A stretch of 64,000 nt of DNA from Sinomonas susongensis (GTDB taxonomy: Bacteria > Actinomycetota > Actinomycetes > Actinomycetales > Micrococcaceae). Positions 15,483 to 25,340 of the stretch are shown here, in pieces; the stretch's first letter is position 1, and every line of letters starts with the position of its first letter. A model generated the notes under the pieces. That model was not told the origin of the DNA, ran no database searches, and saw nothing but the letters and a program-made list of their open reading frames with translations. The translations under genes were made by a program, and so were the position numbers. Location of the stretch: NCBI RefSeq assembly GCF_005877005.1, contig NZ_SSNH01000003.1:1-64000 (forward strand), read 5' to 3'.

Positions 15483-16058
15483 ATGAAAGCCCTGCCGGTC
15501 GAACCGAGCAATGTCGCTATCGCGATCGGCTCCAGGATCCGCGCTGCCCGTGAAGCCCAGCGAATGACAATCGAGCAGGTGGCCGAGGCTGCTGGACTCT
15601 CGAAGGGTTTCCTCAGCCGGGTCGAGCGGGACGAGTCCTCGCCCAGCGTTTCCTCGCTCGTGACCCTCTGCCAGGTCCTCTCGCTCCCGATCGGGGAGCT
15701 CTTCGCGACGCCCGAGACCCACCTCACCCGTGCGGACGAGGCCCCACGCATCTCGCTCGGCGGCGAGGGCATCGTCGAGCGCCTGTTGACTGCCCGGTCC
15801 GAGCGGCGGCTCCAGATCATCCAGGCGGAGATCGAGCCGCGGGGCAAAGGGGAGTCGGAGCTCTATGCCGTCGACTGCGACGTCGACGTGCTCCACGTGG
15901 TGCGCGGCCGGATCGAGCTCGTCATGACGAACGACCGGTACGAGCTCTCCGCAGGAGACACCCTCACCTTCCCGGGCCGCGAGCCGCACTCGTGGGTCAA
16001 CCCGACGGACAAGCCGACGACCGTCCTCTGGGTCCTGGTTCCGGCCGCGAGCCGCTAG
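15483..16058 (+). CDS. XRE-cupin transcriptional regulator
   Basis: 191 residues: XRE-type HTH at 14-70 (IGSRIRAAREAQRMTIEQVA, LSKGFLSRVERDESSPSVSS) followed by a cupin-2 sensor domain at 105-188 (VDVLHVVRGRIELVMTNDRY, LSAGDTLTFPGREPHSW). Such regulators often control amine, amino acid or polyamine catabolism (PuuR-like architecture). The ureohydrolase-ThDP-APC genes 1.5-7 kb away are therefore a reasonable target, but this is inferred. Preceded by GAGAGGCGA. Transcribed alone, with a 207-bp gap after the stop in which I see nothing. Confidence 0.87.
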   Translation: MKALPVEPSNVAIAIGSRIRAAREAQRMTIEQVAEAAGLSKGFLSRVERDESSPSVSSLVTLCQVLSLPIGELFATPETHLTRADEAPRISLGGEGIVERLLTARSERRLQIIQAEIEPRGKGESELYAVDCDVDVLHVVRGRIELVMTNDRYELSAGDTLTFPGREPHSWVNPTDKPTTVLWVLVPAASR

Positions 16059-16265
16059 CCTCTGGCCGCGTCCGGGCGCGTGCGAGCCGCGTCCGGCCTT
16101 GTTCGAAGCTGCGTCCGGGCTTGTGTGACCCGAGCCGGCGCTGGCGATGTTCGTCCAGCCCACTTCTCGGCCACCGCCCCGGCGCGTCCCCGAGACACGC
16201 CGGTGTGCGGCCGGTCGGGGAACAATACCCGGGCTGGAGGAACGTGCTCGGGGCGTTCGTCGCCC

Positions 16266-17117
16266 TCATCGCGTCGGCCGGCCCGTCAGTGCAGTCCTGA
16301 CCTCCGCGACGAACCGTTCGGGGTCGGTCCAGATCTCCTCGGGGAGATAGCGAAGGCGGAGGTAGCCCTCAAGAATGGCCGAGTTGTCGCGGCGTCGGTC
16401 CCTCCGCACGGACGCCCGATCTGAGTGGTAGGCCACGCCGTCGATCTCAACGATGAGGAACCCGGCGATGAGGAAGTCGACCCGGCCCACACCTGGCACG
16501 AGGGCCTGCGGCACGACCTCGACCCCCAATTCGCCAGCTAGCTCAGCGAGCAGGAGGAAGGCCTCTGCTTCGGGGAGCGATTCCACCCGCGTGTCGACCA
16601 ATCGTAGACGCCGCAGGGAAGTGCCGCATTTGCGCGCCGCGAGGTCCTGTTCGAGGAGTTCACGCCGTAGGCCGTACTGGCGCAGCGCTGAGGCGACGAG
16701 CGGCACGGCGGCGTTCACTGGAAGGCAGCGGAGGGCATGAAAGACGACGTCTTCGAGGGATGCGATCGGCAACGTGTGGTGGGGCGGGTAGCGTGCGCCA
16801 CGGTGGACCGTGGGCTGCGACCTGAGGCTCCGGACGTCGGGCACATGGCCGTGCTCGCACGAAAGGTGCAGTCGGGGAGAGGGATTCCTCAACCATAGGC
16901 CGTACTCCTCGGCCGCGGACGCGCAGGTCAGGACGGCGTTGTGCATCAGGGCGGTCAGGAAGTCCTGGCGGCATTCGGGCAATGCGTAGAGTCCCCGCTT
17001 GGGCTTCCGCACCTGCGCCGCGAGGAGCCTGAGGTCGTGCTTGCTGAGCCCGGCCTCCCGGAGCGTCGAGGAGCGGGCGACGCCGCCGAGTGAGTGGAGG
17101 AGCTGAAGGGGATCCAT
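16266..17117 (-). CDS. DUF559/AbiEi-like protein with winged-helix N-terminus
   Basis: 283 residues if started at ATG 17117 (GGAGGG is immediately upstream but unusually close). The open frame continues to 17306 through GC-rich repeat sequence that does not look coding. The N-terminus (LLHSLGGVARSSTLREAGLS, then VRKPKRGLYALPE near 35) resembles the winged helix of AbiEi-type antitoxins. The C-terminus (VGRVDFLIAGFLIVEIDGVA with SVRRDRRRDNSAILEGY) matches the Vsr/PD-(D/E)xK-like DUF559 fold. No AbiEii-type toxin partner lies beside it, so a toxin-antitoxin role is not supported. These are common orphan proteins in actinobacteria. Confidence 0.7.
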   Translation of the reverse strand: MDPLQLLHSLGGVARSSTLREAGLSKHDLRLLAAQVRKPKRGLYALPECRQDFLTALMHNAVLTCASAAEEYGLWLRNPSPRLHLSCEHGHVPDVRSLRSQPTVHRGARYPPHHTLPIASLEDVVFHALRCLPVNAAVPLVASALRQYGLRRELLEQDLAARKCGTSLRRLRLVDTRVESLPEAEAFLLLAELAGELGVEVVPQALVPGVGRVDFLIAGFLIVEIDGVAYHSDRASVRRDRRRDNSAILEGYLRLRYLPEEIWTDPERFVAEVRTALTGRPTR

Positions 17118-17308
17118 CCCTCCAGCAGGCCACGGCGGAGCTGAACGGGTGGCTTGCCTCCGGCCCCTTGTGGACGACACGCCATTACCGGTGCTGTGGG
17201 GGAGGAATCGGTTCCGGCCGGTGCGGGCCGTCCTGCCCGTTTCTCGGGCTCGAGACCCTGTGTCCGCGCCGGACGCGCCGCCTCCCGACCGGTTGGGAAC
17301 CGACAACC

Positions 17309-17465
17309 GGGCGGGACGGGCGGGCGGGCGGGACGGGCGGCGGCGGGACGGGCGGCGGCGGACGGGCGGCGGCGGGACGGGCGGGACGGACGGCGGCGGG
17401 CCGGGCGGGACGGGCGGTGGCGGGACGGGCGGGGCGGCGGCGGGACGGGCGGCCCGGGCGGCGAA
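17309..17465. repeat. GGCGGGAC low-complexity tandem repeat
   Basis: About 155 bp built almost only from gggacgggc and ggcggc units (for example gcgggacgggcggcggcggg), imperfect and in phase only locally. It fills most of the gene-free interval 17118-17501 between the DUF559-like gene and the APC transporter, both on the minus strand. The rest of that interval shows no recognisable signal. Open frames through it (Gly/Arg or Thr/Gly-rich) are artefacts of the repeat. Confidence 0.85.
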
Positions 17466-17501
17466 CGGTGCCCCGGTATGGCCAGCCGCGCCGGGTGCCG
17501 G

Positions 17502-19478
17502 TCAGCCCACGTGCACCCAGGGGCGCTCGGTCAGGCGCGGCTCTGCCTCTCGCAGCACCTCGCGTGTCACGGGAGCGATCTCGCCGACGCCGAAGAACAC
17601 GAACTTCGTGAGGTTCATGACCGGGTTGCCCTCGGTCCACCGGAAGTAGATGTGCGGCATGAGCCCGGTGACGTTCCGCAGGTGCAGCAGGATCGCGGCG
17701 AGGGTGTTGGGCACGTTGTTGGAGTGCACCTCGAGCACCTTGAAGCCGTGGCGCTTGATGCCGCGGACGTCGAGCTCCTGCTCGAACTCGGAACTGTCGT
17801 CGACCACGACCTCGATGAACAGGACGTCGGCGTCCACGGGCAGGTGGTTCGCGGCCCCGGCATGCGCGAGCTTGGACCGGTACCGATCGGCGTCGAGGCA
17901 TTTCGGCTCGTGGGCGATGAGCCGGATGGGGCCCTGGTCCACCTCGGCGAGGAACTCGAGCGCCTGCTCGTCGAGCCGCACGAGGGTGGCCCGCAGTTCG
18001 AAGGAGCGGCGCACGCGCGAGGCGAAGCTCACGACGATGATCCCGAGGATGAACAGCGCCGCGATGCGGATGCCGTCGGGACGTTCGAGGACGTTCGCGA
18101 TGGTGGTGTAGGCGAACACGCCGCTCACGGCACCGAAGAACCACGTGAGCCGCTTCTGCTTCTTGCGCCGCGCGGAGAGGGTCACGGCGATGGCCGCGGA
18201 GGTCATCAGGACGAGGACGCCGGTGGCGTAGGCGCCGCCCTGCGCGTCGACGTTGGCCTCGAAGATCCACGTGATGAGGAAGCCGATCGCCGTGAAGACG
18301 AGCGTGAGCGGGCGGACGGCCCGGGTCCACGCGGGTGCCATGCCGTAGCGGGGGAGGTACCGGGGGACGAGGTTGAGCAGGCCGGCCATGGCGGAGGCCC
18401 CTGCGAACCAGAGGATGGCGATGGTCGAGATGTCGTACACGGTCCCGAAGCCGTTGCCCATGTACTGGTGCGCGAGGAACGCGAGGGCGCGCCCGTCTGC
18501 CTTTCCACCGGGCTGGAACTCCTGCTCGGGGATGAGCAGGATGGTCACGAAGCTCGAGGTGATGAGGAAGGCCGACATGATGACGGCTGCCGTCGTCAGG
18601 AGGCGATGGGTGCCGCGGATGCGCCCCTTGGGGTCTGCCTCCGTATCGTCCGGCCTGCCCTTGATCTGAGGCATGACGGCGACGCCCGTCTCGAAGCCGG
18701 AGAGGCCGAGGGCCAGCTTCGGGAAGACGATGAGCGCGATTCCGACCATGACGAGCGGGTTGCTGTGCTGCGTCGTGAGGGCGGACCACCAGTTGCCGAC
18801 CGCGACACCGTCGGTGAACAGGTGCGTGATCGCGACGCAGATGACGATCGCGTTGAGCACGAGGTACAGCCCCACGAGCACGACGGCGACGTTGATCGCC
18901 TCGCGGAAGCCCCTGAGGAACACGACGCCGAGGAGCGCGATGAGCACGAGGGTGATGATGATCTGCTGCCCGTGGAGGAATTCCGGCGCAAAGGGGTTCT
19001 CGATGAGGTGGGCGCTCGCGTCGGCGGCGGAGAGCGTCATGGTGATCATGAAGTCGGTCGCGGCGAAGCCGAGGAGCGCGAGGACGAAGAGCTTGCCGCC
19101 CCACCGGGGCAGGAGGCGTTCGAGCATCGCGATGGAGCCTTCGCCCTTGTGGCTCTCCCTCGCGACCCGCCGGTACACGGGGAGGGCGCCGACGAGGGTG
19201 ACGGCGACGAGGATCACGGTCGCCATGGGCGCGAGCAGCCCCGCCGCGACGGCGGCGATGGCCGGCTGGTAGCCGAGGGTCGAGAAGTAGTCGACGCCGG
19301 TGAGGCACATGACCTTCCACCACGAGGACGGCCTGTGCTCGTCCTTGGGGACGCCGTGCGGCCCGGGGTGGTGGCCTGAGGCTTCCGGCATTCCCTCGAG
19401 GAGCCAAGCGCGGAACCCGCCGGCGGTGCGCGTTTCGCGCTCCGATGGTTCGGCCGGCGGCCTTGTCAGTGTTGTCAT
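17502..19478 (-). CDS. APC-superfamily amino acid/polyamine transporter
   Basis: 658 residues. About 12 predicted membrane segments occupy residues 50-480 (start [20 protein letters not shown] near 61, [20 protein letters not shown] near 245-265, [20 protein letters not shown] near 365). A hydrophilic C-terminal domain of about 150 residues follows, probably cytosolic. GFETG is typical of APC amino acid permeases. It is divergent from the ureohydrolase gene at 19706, so uptake of arginine, agmatine or a guanidino compound is a reasonable inference. The start at 19478 is an ATG preceded by GCAGGAGAC. Confidence 0.82.
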   Translation of the reverse strand: MTTLTRPPAEPSERETRTAGGFRAWLLEGMPEASGHHPGPHGVPKDEHRPSSWWKVMCLTGVDYFSTLGYQPAIAAVAAGLLAPMATVILVAVTLVGALPVYRRVARESHKGEGSIAMLERLLPRWGGKLFVLALLGFAATDFMITMTLSAADASAHLIENPFAPEFLHGQQIIITLVLIALLGVVFLRGFREAINVAVVLVGLYLVLNAIVICVAITHLFTDGVAVGNWWSALTTQHSNPLVMVGIALIVFPKLALGLSGFETGVAVMPQIKGRPDDTEADPKGRIRGTHRLLTTAAVIMSAFLITSSFVTILLIPEQEFQPGGKADGRALAFLAHQYMGNGFGTVYDISTIAILWFAGASAMAGLLNLVPRYLPRYGMAPAWTRAVRPLTLVFTAIGFLITWIFEANVDAQGGAYATGVLVLMTSAAIAVTLSARRKKQKRLTWFFGAVSGVFAYTTIANVLERPDGIRIAALFILGIIVVSFASRVRRSFELRATLVRLDEQALEFLAEVDQGPIRLIAHEPKCLDADRYRSKLAHAGAANHLPVDADVLFIEVVVDDSSEFEQELDVRGIKRHGFKVLEVHSNNVPNTLAAILLHLRNVTGLMPHIYFRWTEGNPVMNLTKFVFFGVGEIAPVTREVLREAEPRLTERPWVHVG

Positions 19479-19705
19479 GTCTCCTGCTTCTTCCGGATGT
19501 CCTCTGGGACACTAGGGCCGGGTCACGGCCGGGAAGGGAGCCTTTACGCATCCTTAACTGCCGATGTCGCGCGTCTCACAGTGCTGGGGAGGTTTGAACC
19601 GATAGGGGAGCGTCGCCGTCGTACGTCCCGAAGGAAACAAGTGGTGCATGAAAGGCAACTCTGCTGTAGTGTGAATCACAACGGCAAGAACTCTGGAGGT
19701 ACCCC

Positions 19706-20734
19706 TTGGAAGAGCTGCGCATCGAGGACAACGGTCGGATCGGACCGATCGACTCGTCCCGCATCCCCCGCTACGCCGGCGCCGCGACGTTCGCCCGGCT
19801 TCCGCGCCTCGACCAGGTCGAGCGCGCCGATGTCGCGATCGTGGGCGTCCCCTTCGACAGCGGCGTCTCCTACCGGCCCGGCGCGCGTTTCGGCGCCACC
19901 TACGTGCGCGAGGCGAGCCGCCTCCTCCGCCCGTACAACCCGGCCCTCGACCTGTCTCCCTTCGCCGAGGCGCAGGTCGCCGATGCGGGGGACATGGCCG
20001 TGAACCCGTTCAACATCAACGCGGCGATCGAGTCCATCCAGCAGGACGCCCTCGACCTCACGGCCGACGGCGCCCGCCTCCTCACGATCGGCGGCGACCA
20101 CACGATCGCGCTCCCGCTGCTCCGCGCGGCGGCCGAGCGGGCCGGCGCCCCCGTTGCCCTCCTCCACTTCGACGCGCACCTCGACACGTGGGACACCTAC
20201 TTCGGCGCCGAGTACACGCACGGCACCCCGTTCCGCAGGGCCGTGGAGGAGGGGATCCTGGACACGGACGCCCTGAGCCACGTGGGAACCCGCGGACCGC
20301 TCTATGGCAAGCGCGACCTCGAGGATGACCGGCGCTTCGGCTTCGGCATCGTGACCTCGTCCGACGTCTACTACCAGGGCGTCCGCGAGGTCGTCGCGAA
20401 GCTCCGCGACCGCATCGGCGACCGGCCGCTGTACGTCTCGGTCGACATCGACGTCCTCGACCCGGCCCACGCACCGGGCACCGGGACGCCCGAGGCCGGC
20501 GGCATCACGAGCCGCGAACTCCTCGAGGTCCTCCGCGGGCTGCGCGGGCTCAACCTCGTCGGGGCCGACGTCGTCGAGGTCGCCCCGGCCTACGACCACG
20601 CCGAGATCACGGGGGTTGCCGCGAGCCACGTCGCCTACGACCTCGTCTCCCTCATGAGCGAGCTGCCGAAGGCAGGGGGCGGCGCCGAGCGCGCTGGGCA
20701 GGCAGGCCAGCGCACGACGGCGGGTGCCCAGTGA
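19706..20734 (+). CDS. Agmatinase/guanidinobutyrase-type ureohydrolase
   Basis: 342 residues from TTG at 19706, with GGAGGT seven bases upstream; no ATG competes. Binuclear-manganese ureohydrolase that releases urea from a guanidino group. All metal ligands are visible: GGDHT near 130, [10 protein letters not shown] near 155-164 and [19 protein letters not shown] near 247-265. Members cleave agmatine (SpeB), 4-guanidinobutyrate (GbuA) or related compounds. The GTGA overlap with a ThDP decarboxylase-like gene favours a 4-guanidinobutyrate role, as in the arginine transaminase pathway. The urease operon at 36 kb could consume the urea. Confidence 0.88.
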   Translation: MEELRIEDNGRIGPIDSSRIPRYAGAATFARLPRLDQVERADVAIVGVPFDSGVSYRPGARFGATYVREASRLLRPYNPALDLSPFAEAQVADAGDMAVNPFNINAAIESIQQDALDLTADGARLLTIGGDHTIALPLLRAAAERAGAPVALLHFDAHLDTWDTYFGAEYTHGTPFRRAVEEGILDTDALSHVGTRGPLYGKRDLEDDRRFGFGIVTSSDVYYQGVREVVAKLRDRIGDRPLYVSVDIDVLDPAHAPGTGTPEAGGITSRELLEVLRGLRGLNLVGADVVEVAPAYDHAEITGVAASHVAYDLVSLMSELPKAGGGAERAGQAGQRTTAGAQ

Positions 20735-22434
20735 GCGCAGGAACGGCGGCCGAGCAGCGGGAGCAGTACCGCAACGGCGGCGACCTCGTCGTCGAGACGC
20801 TTGAGGCCCTCGGCGCGAAGACCGTGTTCGGCATCCCGGGCCAGCATGCGCTCGGCCTGTTCGACGCCATGGGCCGGGGGAGCCTCAAGTTCGTCTCGAG
20901 CCGCGTCGAGAACAACTCGGCGTTCGCCGCCGACGGCTACTCCCGCGCGACCGGCGAGGTCGGCGTCCTCTTCCTCTCCACAGGCCCCGGGGCGCTCACG
21001 TCGCTGGCCGGCCTTCAGGAGGCGTACGCGACGGGCGTTCCGATGGTCGTGATCGCGAGCCAGATACCGCTCGAGGGCCTCGGCGCCCGGCGCAAGGGCA
21101 TGCTCCACCAGCTGGACGACCAGAAGGCCTCGGCCGCGAACGTGACCAAGAGCCAGCGCCTCATCCAGCATGCCTCGGGCATCCCGTCGGCGATCCAGGA
21201 CGCGTGGACCGACGCGATCTCCTCGCCTCAGGGTCCGGTGTGGGTGGAGATCCCGCAGAACGTCCTGCTCGACCCGATCGTGGTCCCGCCCGTCGAGGAC
21301 GCCCTCGCGGTGGCCGCGGACAACCCGCCGCGCGTCGAGCTCGTGCGCGAGGCCGTGAAGTGGCTCGCGGCAGCCGAGCGACCGGCGATCATCGCGGGTG
21401 GCGGAACCCGGCGCGGCCACGCCGAGAAGTCTCTGCTCGAGATCGCCGAGCGGCTCCGCGCCCCTGTCATCTGCACTCCGGGCGGCAACGGTGCGTTCCC
21501 CTGGACGCACCCGCTCTCGCTGCAGTCGTGGGTCGAGGACCGGCACATGACCGACGTGCTCGAGGACGCCGACGTGCTCGTCGTCGTCGGCTCCTCGCTC
21601 GGCGAGGTAACGTCGAACTACTTCACGTTCGAGCCCCGCGGACGCATCATCCAGATCGACGCCGAGCCCCGCGTCCTCGAGTCGAACCGCCCCGGCCTCG
21701 GTATCCGCGCGGACGCCGGCCAGGCCCTTGCGGCTCTGAACACGGCGCTCGACGCCGCCCTCGAGCGGACCGGCGGGCGGGCGCCCGAGCCGGACTGGCA
21801 CGGGAAGGCGCCGGAACAGCTCGTCGCGGATTCGCTCGCGGCCGTCCGGGCGCGCCTCGAATCCCAGGATCTCGGCAAGGAGCTCCGCTTCATGGCGGAC
21901 GTGCGGGCCGCGGTGCCGGACGACATGCAGACCTTCTGGGACATGACGATCGCCGCCTACTGGGGGTGGAGCTGCTGGGACGCCCGGCAGGGCCAGTTCC
22001 ACTCGGCCCAGGGCGCGGGCGGCCTCGGCTTCGGCTTCCCCTCCGCGATCGGCGGCGCGGTGGGCCTCGAGACCATCGGCCGGCCGTCGCGCGTGCTGGC
22101 GGTCTCGGGCGACGGTTCGGCAATGTACTCGATCAGCGAGCTCGCCACGGCGCGCCAGCACAACGTGCCCGTCACATGGCTCATCGTCGACGACGGCGGC
22201 TACGGCATCCTGCGCGAGTACATGATCGGCGCTTTCGGCAAGGCCACGGCCACCGAGCTCGCGCGGCCCGATTTCGTGAAGCTTGCCGAATCGTTCGGCG
22301 TGCCAGCGCGTAAGGTCGCGCCCGAGGACGTGCGGGGGGCGCTCGAGGAGGGCCTGGCCGCGGACGGGCCGAACGTCGTCGTCGTGGAGACGCAGCTCAG
22401 GATGTTCGCCCCGACGCACCTCGACGTGCATTAG
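20731..22434 (+). CDS. ThDP-dependent enzyme, acetolactate-synthase-like (candidate 2-ketoarginine decarboxylase)
   Basis: 567 residues with the three-domain pyruvate-oxidase fold. The N-terminal ThDP Pyr domain has [15 protein letters not shown] near 33 and the activating Glu in [19 protein letters not shown] near 56-73. The central domain occupies about 190-330. The C-terminal PP domain has [17 protein letters not shown] near 460 and VDDGGYG, the GDG...N-type metal/ThDP motif with D in place of the usual Asn pair. It resembles acetolactate synthase large subunits but has no small subunit gene. AruI, the 2-ketoarginine decarboxylase, belongs to this family, and the overlap with a ureohydrolase gene fits that role. 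Alternative: another 2-oxo acid decarboxylase. Confidence 0.75.
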   Translation: MSAGTAAEQREQYRNGGDLVVETLEALGAKTVFGIPGQHALGLFDAMGRGSLKFVSSRVENNSAFAADGYSRATGEVGVLFLSTGPGALTSLAGLQEAYATGVPMVVIASQIPLEGLGARRKGMLHQLDDQKASAANVTKSQRLIQHASGIPSAIQDAWTDAISSPQGPVWVEIPQNVLLDPIVVPPVEDALAVAADNPPRVELVREAVKWLAAAERPAIIAGGGTRRGHAEKSLLEIAERLRAPVICTPGGNGAFPWTHPLSLQSWVEDRHMTDVLEDADVLVVVGSSLGEVTSNYFTFEPRGRIIQIDAEPRVLESNRPGLGIRADAGQALAALNTALDAALERTGGRAPEPDWHGKAPEQLVADSLAAVRARLESQDLGKELRFMADVRAAVPDDMQTFWDMTIAAYWGWSCWDARQGQFHSAQGAGGLGFGFPSAIGGAVGLETIGRPSRVLAVSGDGSAMYSISELATARQHNVPVTWLIVDDGGYGILREYMIGAFGKATATELARPDFVKLAESFGVPARKVAPEDVRGALEEGLAADGPNVVVVETQLRMFAPTHLDVH

Positions 22435-22448
22435 CCCAGCGCCCCGAC

Positions 22449-22500
22449 CCGCCAAGGGCCACGTCCCGCTCACCAGTGAGCGGGACGTGGCCCTTGGCGG
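22449..22500 (+). terminator. Perfect 24-bp hairpin terminator
   Basis: Arms at 22449-22472 and 22477-22500 are perfectly complementary over 24 bp with a CCAG loop (core ccgccaagggccacgtcc). It begins 15 bp after the ThDP-enzyme stop and ends near a TTAAGG. One of the strongest stems in the window. Confidence 0.8.
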
Positions 22501-22543
22501 TTAAGGGTGCGGCGCCGGGGCCGCATGGCCTTCATCACATAGT

Positions 22544-22584
22544 TTGCCTAAGCAACCTTTTCATTATATAGTTGCTACAAGCAA
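22544..22584 (+). promoter_or_regulatory. Promoter and MarR-type operators of the marR-MFS operon
   Basis: TTGCCT (22544-22549) and TATAGT (22567-22572) are 17 bp apart in the most AT-rich stretch of this area. Two inverted repeats flank the -10 box: TTGCCTAAGCAA (22544-22555) and TTGCTACAAGCAA (22572-22584), both TTGC...GCAA. Overlap of both with the core promoter suits autorepression by the MarR protein encoded at 22604. Confidence 0.65.
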
Positions 22585-22603
22585 TCAACCGAGGGAAGTG
22601 ACC

Positions 22604-23101
22604 ATGCCCGTCGAATCGCAGACAGCGCGAGACCTGATCCACAGCGTCTTCGACCTCCAGCGCGTCCTGCGGTGCCTCGTCCAGGAACGCAGGTCCGGGG
22701 ACCTGGGGGCAGCCGAGGCGGGCGTGCTCCGCGTGATCGGCGAATTCGGCGGCCGCGCCGTCGACCTCGCGGAGAAGCTCAACGTGACGGCGCCGGTCCT
22801 GAGCCGGCAGATCAACGAGCTGCAGGAACGCGGACTCGTCGCGCGACGCCCCGACCCCGAGGATCGCCGGGCCCAGCTGCTCGAACTCACCGAGAGCGGG
22901 AGAGCCAAGCTCGCGGAGGTCGAGGATGCGCGGATCGCCGTGCTCCTCGAGATGCTCGCGGGCTGGGAGCAGTCCGACGCGGCCTCGTGCACGGACTCCA
23001 TCCGGAGGCTCACCGACACAATCCGGCAGGCGGCCCACAAGCCCGCCGTCGCCCTCGCAACCGACCACGAACAGAAGGAGAATGCTCTTGCTGCCCGCTG
23101 A
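22604..23101 (+). CDS. MarR-family transcriptional regulator
   Basis: 165 residues from ATG 22604 with GAGGGAAGT upstream; a TTG 20 codons earlier lies inside the operator region and is rejected. Winged-helix MarR fold: AAEAGVLRVIGEFGGRAVDLAEKL at about 40-62, NVTAPVLSRQINELQERGLV (recognition helix) at 63-82 and the wing RRPDPEDRRAQLLELTESG at 85-103. MarR proteins bind phenolic or lipophilic ligands and derepress exporters. Its stop overlaps the start of the MFS exporter by about 20 bp, so it very likely controls that gene. Confidence 0.9.
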   Translation: MPVESQTARDLIHSVFDLQRVLRCLVQERRSGDLGAAEAGVLRVIGEFGGRAVDLAEKLNVTAPVLSRQINELQERGLVARRPDPEDRRAQLLELTESGRAKLAEVEDARIAVLLEMLAGWEQSDAASCTDSIRRLTDTIRQAAHKPAVALATDHEQKENALAAR

Positions 23102-25148
23102 CGCACCGGCACCGCAGATGACGCACCGACAGATCCTCGAGGCCCTCACAGGCCTCCTTGCCGCGTTCTTCACGGCGATCCTCTCGAGCACCATCGTCTC
23201 GAACGCCCTCCCGACCATCATGTCGGACCTCAAGGGCAACCAGACGGACTTCGCCTGGGTGATCACGGCTTCGCTCCTCGCGAGCGCCGTGACCGTCCCG
23301 ATCTGGGGGAAGCTCGCTGACCTCTTCGACAAGAAGCTCCTGACCCAGCTCAACATCATCATCTTCGTGATCGGCTCAGTCGTGGCCGGCATCTCGCAGA
23401 GCATCCCCGAGATGATCGCCGCGCGCGTCGTCCAGGGCATCGGCATGGGCGGCCTCATGGCGCTCGCCCAGGCGATCATCGGCGCGATGATCCCGCCGCG
23501 CGAACGCGGCCGGTACTCGGGCTACATGGGCGCCGTCATGGCCGTCGGCACGGCCGGCGGCCCGCTCCTCGGCGGCTTCATCGTCGATTCGCCCCTCGGC
23601 TGGCGCTGGACCTTCTTCGTGTGCGTCCCGCTCGCCATCATCTCGCTCATCCTGATCCAGGTGACGCTCAAGCTGACCCACGTCCGCCGCCCCGCGAAGA
23701 TCGACTGGCTCGGTGCCATCCTCCTGTCTGCCTCGGTCAGCACGCTCCTCGTGTGGGTCTCCTTCGCAGGCCAGGCGGGCTACTACGACTGGTGGTCCTG
23801 GCAGACGGCCGCGATGGTGGGCGGCGCGCTCGTCGGAGTCGTCTTGCTGATGCTGGTCGAGTCGAAGGTCGCGCAGCCGATCATCCCGCTCAAGATCCTC
23901 GCGAACCGCACGACCGCGCTCAGCGTCATCGCGTCGTCCGCCGTCGGCGTGTCGATGTATGCGTCCTCCTCGTTCCTGGGCCAGTACTTCCAGGTGGCCC
24001 GCGGCGCGACGCCGACCGAGGCAGGCCTCCTGACGCTCCCGATGATCGCCGGAAACTTCGTCGGCTCGGTCGCGAGCGGCCAGCTCATCTCGCGCTTCGG
24101 CAAGTGGAAGGCGTACCTCGTCACGGGTACCCTCCTCATCGCGAGCGGCATGGGGCTCCTCGGCACGATCGACCACACCACGAACCTCACGGTCACCGGC
24201 ATCTTCTCGGCCCTGCTCGGACTCGGGCTCGGCATGACGATGCAGAACCTCGTGCTCGCGGTCCAGAACACGGTTCCGGTGGCGATCATCGGCACGGCCA
24301 GCTCAACGGTCGCGTTCTTCCGTTCCGTCTTCGGCGCAATCGGCGTCCTGGTCCTCGGCACGGTCCTCAACAACCGCTCGGCCGATCTCATCACCCAGGG
24401 CCTTGCGGCCAAGGGGATCAAGCTCCCCGCTGGTTCGACTGGCGGTGCGAGCCTCGACTTCAACGACATGCCCGCCCCGATTGCGAACATCGTCCGCAGC
24501 GCGTTCGGCGACGCGTCGGCACGCTCCTTCCTCATCGCGGGCATCATCGGCGTCGTCGCGTTCCTCGCGGTCCTCTTCATCAAGGAGGTCCCGCTGCGCC
24601 GCACCGTGGACATCGTCGACGCGTCCAAGGCCGTCGCCGGCGGCACACCCTCCGCCGCCGCGGCACCCGCCGTCGCCCGTCACGAGGCGGACGACGACGG
24701 TCCCACCGAGGCGAGCAGCTCGCCGTGGTCCGCTCCCGGCACTCTGCCGCCCATGCGCCGGGCGGCGATCCGAGCGGCGCTGGCTGGCTCGCAGGAGCTC
24801 GGCGACGGGTCGGAGCTCGAGAACGAGCTGCAGCTGCTCCTCGCCGAAGCCGACGAGCCCGCGGTGGCGGACGTCCAGCTCACGGACGCCGAGACCCTCG
24901 CCGCGCTCCAGGAGACGCAGCGCCTCCTCGCGGTCCAGCAGGCCAAGCTCGCGACGGTCATGTCCCGCATCGCGGACCAGCTTGCCGTCCAGCAGCAGCT
25001 CGCCGACCAGCAGAAGGCGACGGCTGAGCGGCAGGAGGAAACGGCGAAGGCCCTCGGCGGGATCAAGAAGGAGTTGGACGCCGAGCGGGAGCTCCAGAAG
25101 GAGGCCGCGCTCTACCTCGCGACCCGCGGGCGGCATAGCGCCAACTGA
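23082..25148 (+). CDS. DHA2-family (14-TMS) MFS multidrug exporter with coiled-coil tail
   Basis: 688 residues. Start taken at ATG 23082; TTG 23088 is better spaced from AGAAGGAG and is a real alternative. Residues 15-500 are a DHA2 (EmrB/QacA) proton-coupled exporter: NALPTIMSDLKGNQTDFAWV, motif-A region WGKLADLFDKK and motif C VMAVGTAGGPLLGGF. After the last helix (LAVLFIKEVPLR, around 515) comes an Ala/Pro-rich linker. The last 90 or so residues are charged and helical with heptad-like spacing (RLLAVQQAKLATVMSRIADQ, KALGGIKKELDAERELQKEA). That tail is unusual for DHA2 proteins and could oligomerise or recruit a partner in the cytosol. Confidence 0.88.
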   Translation: MLLLPADAPAPQMTHRQILEALTGLLAAFFTAILSSTIVSNALPTIMSDLKGNQTDFAWVITASLLASAVTVPIWGKLADLFDKKLLTQLNIIIFVIGSVVAGISQSIPEMIAARVVQGIGMGGLMALAQAIIGAMIPPRERGRYSGYMGAVMAVGTAGGPLLGGFIVDSPLGWRWTFFVCVPLAIISLILIQVTLKLTHVRRPAKIDWLGAILLSASVSTLLVWVSFAGQAGYYDWWSWQTAAMVGGALVGVVLLMLVESKVAQPIIPLKILANRTTALSVIASSAVGVSMYASSSFLGQYFQVARGATPTEAGLLTLPMIAGNFVGSVASGQLISRFGKWKAYLVTGTLLIASGMGLLGTIDHTTNLTVTGIFSALLGLGLGMTMQNLVLAVQNTVPVAIIGTASSTVAFFRSVFGAIGVLVLGTVLNNRSADLITQGLAAKGIKLPAGSTGGASLDFNDMPAPIANIVRSAFGDASARSFLIAGIIGVVAFLAVLFIKEVPLRRTVDIVDASKAVAGGTPSAAAAPAVARHEADDDGPTEASSSPWSAPGTLPPMRRAAIRAALAGSQELGDGSELENELQLLLAEADEPAVADVQLTDAETLAALQETQRLLAVQQAKLATVMSRIADQLAVQQQLADQQKATAERQEETAKALGGIKKELDAERELQKEAALYLATRGRHSAN

Positions 25149-25170
25149 GCCCTTTTTGTTCTCAAACACG

Positions 25171-25215
25171 AATTCGAGAGGCTGCGGACGGATATCGTCC
25201 GCAGCCTCTCGAATT
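25171..25215 (+). terminator. Perfect 20-bp hairpin after the MFS gene
   Basis: Arms aattcgagaggctgcggacg (25171-25190) and its perfect complement at 25196-25215 surround a 5-base loop. They start 22 bp after the MFS stop, preceded by CTTTTTG. Likely Rho-independent terminator. Confidence 0.75.
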
Positions 25216-25340
25216 ACTCCCTAGGGAGGATCCCCGGCGCTCCTGCTCGGGTCTAATCTGGACCTGCTCTGCGGAGTCTGCTCCATAAGAGCCGGCTCCC
25301 GCGGGCGCTGCCCATAAGCGGGCCCGACAGAAGGACACCG

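Noticed and set aside
17118..17306. 63-residue N-terminal extension of the DUF559-like protein
   Set aside because: Translated from low-complexity GC-rich DNA, Arg/Gly/Ser-rich and without family similarity.
17154..19379. 741-codon plus-strand ORF through the GC repeat and opposite the APC transporter
   Set aside because: The start lies in low-complexity repeat DNA and the rest is antisense of a membrane protein gene.
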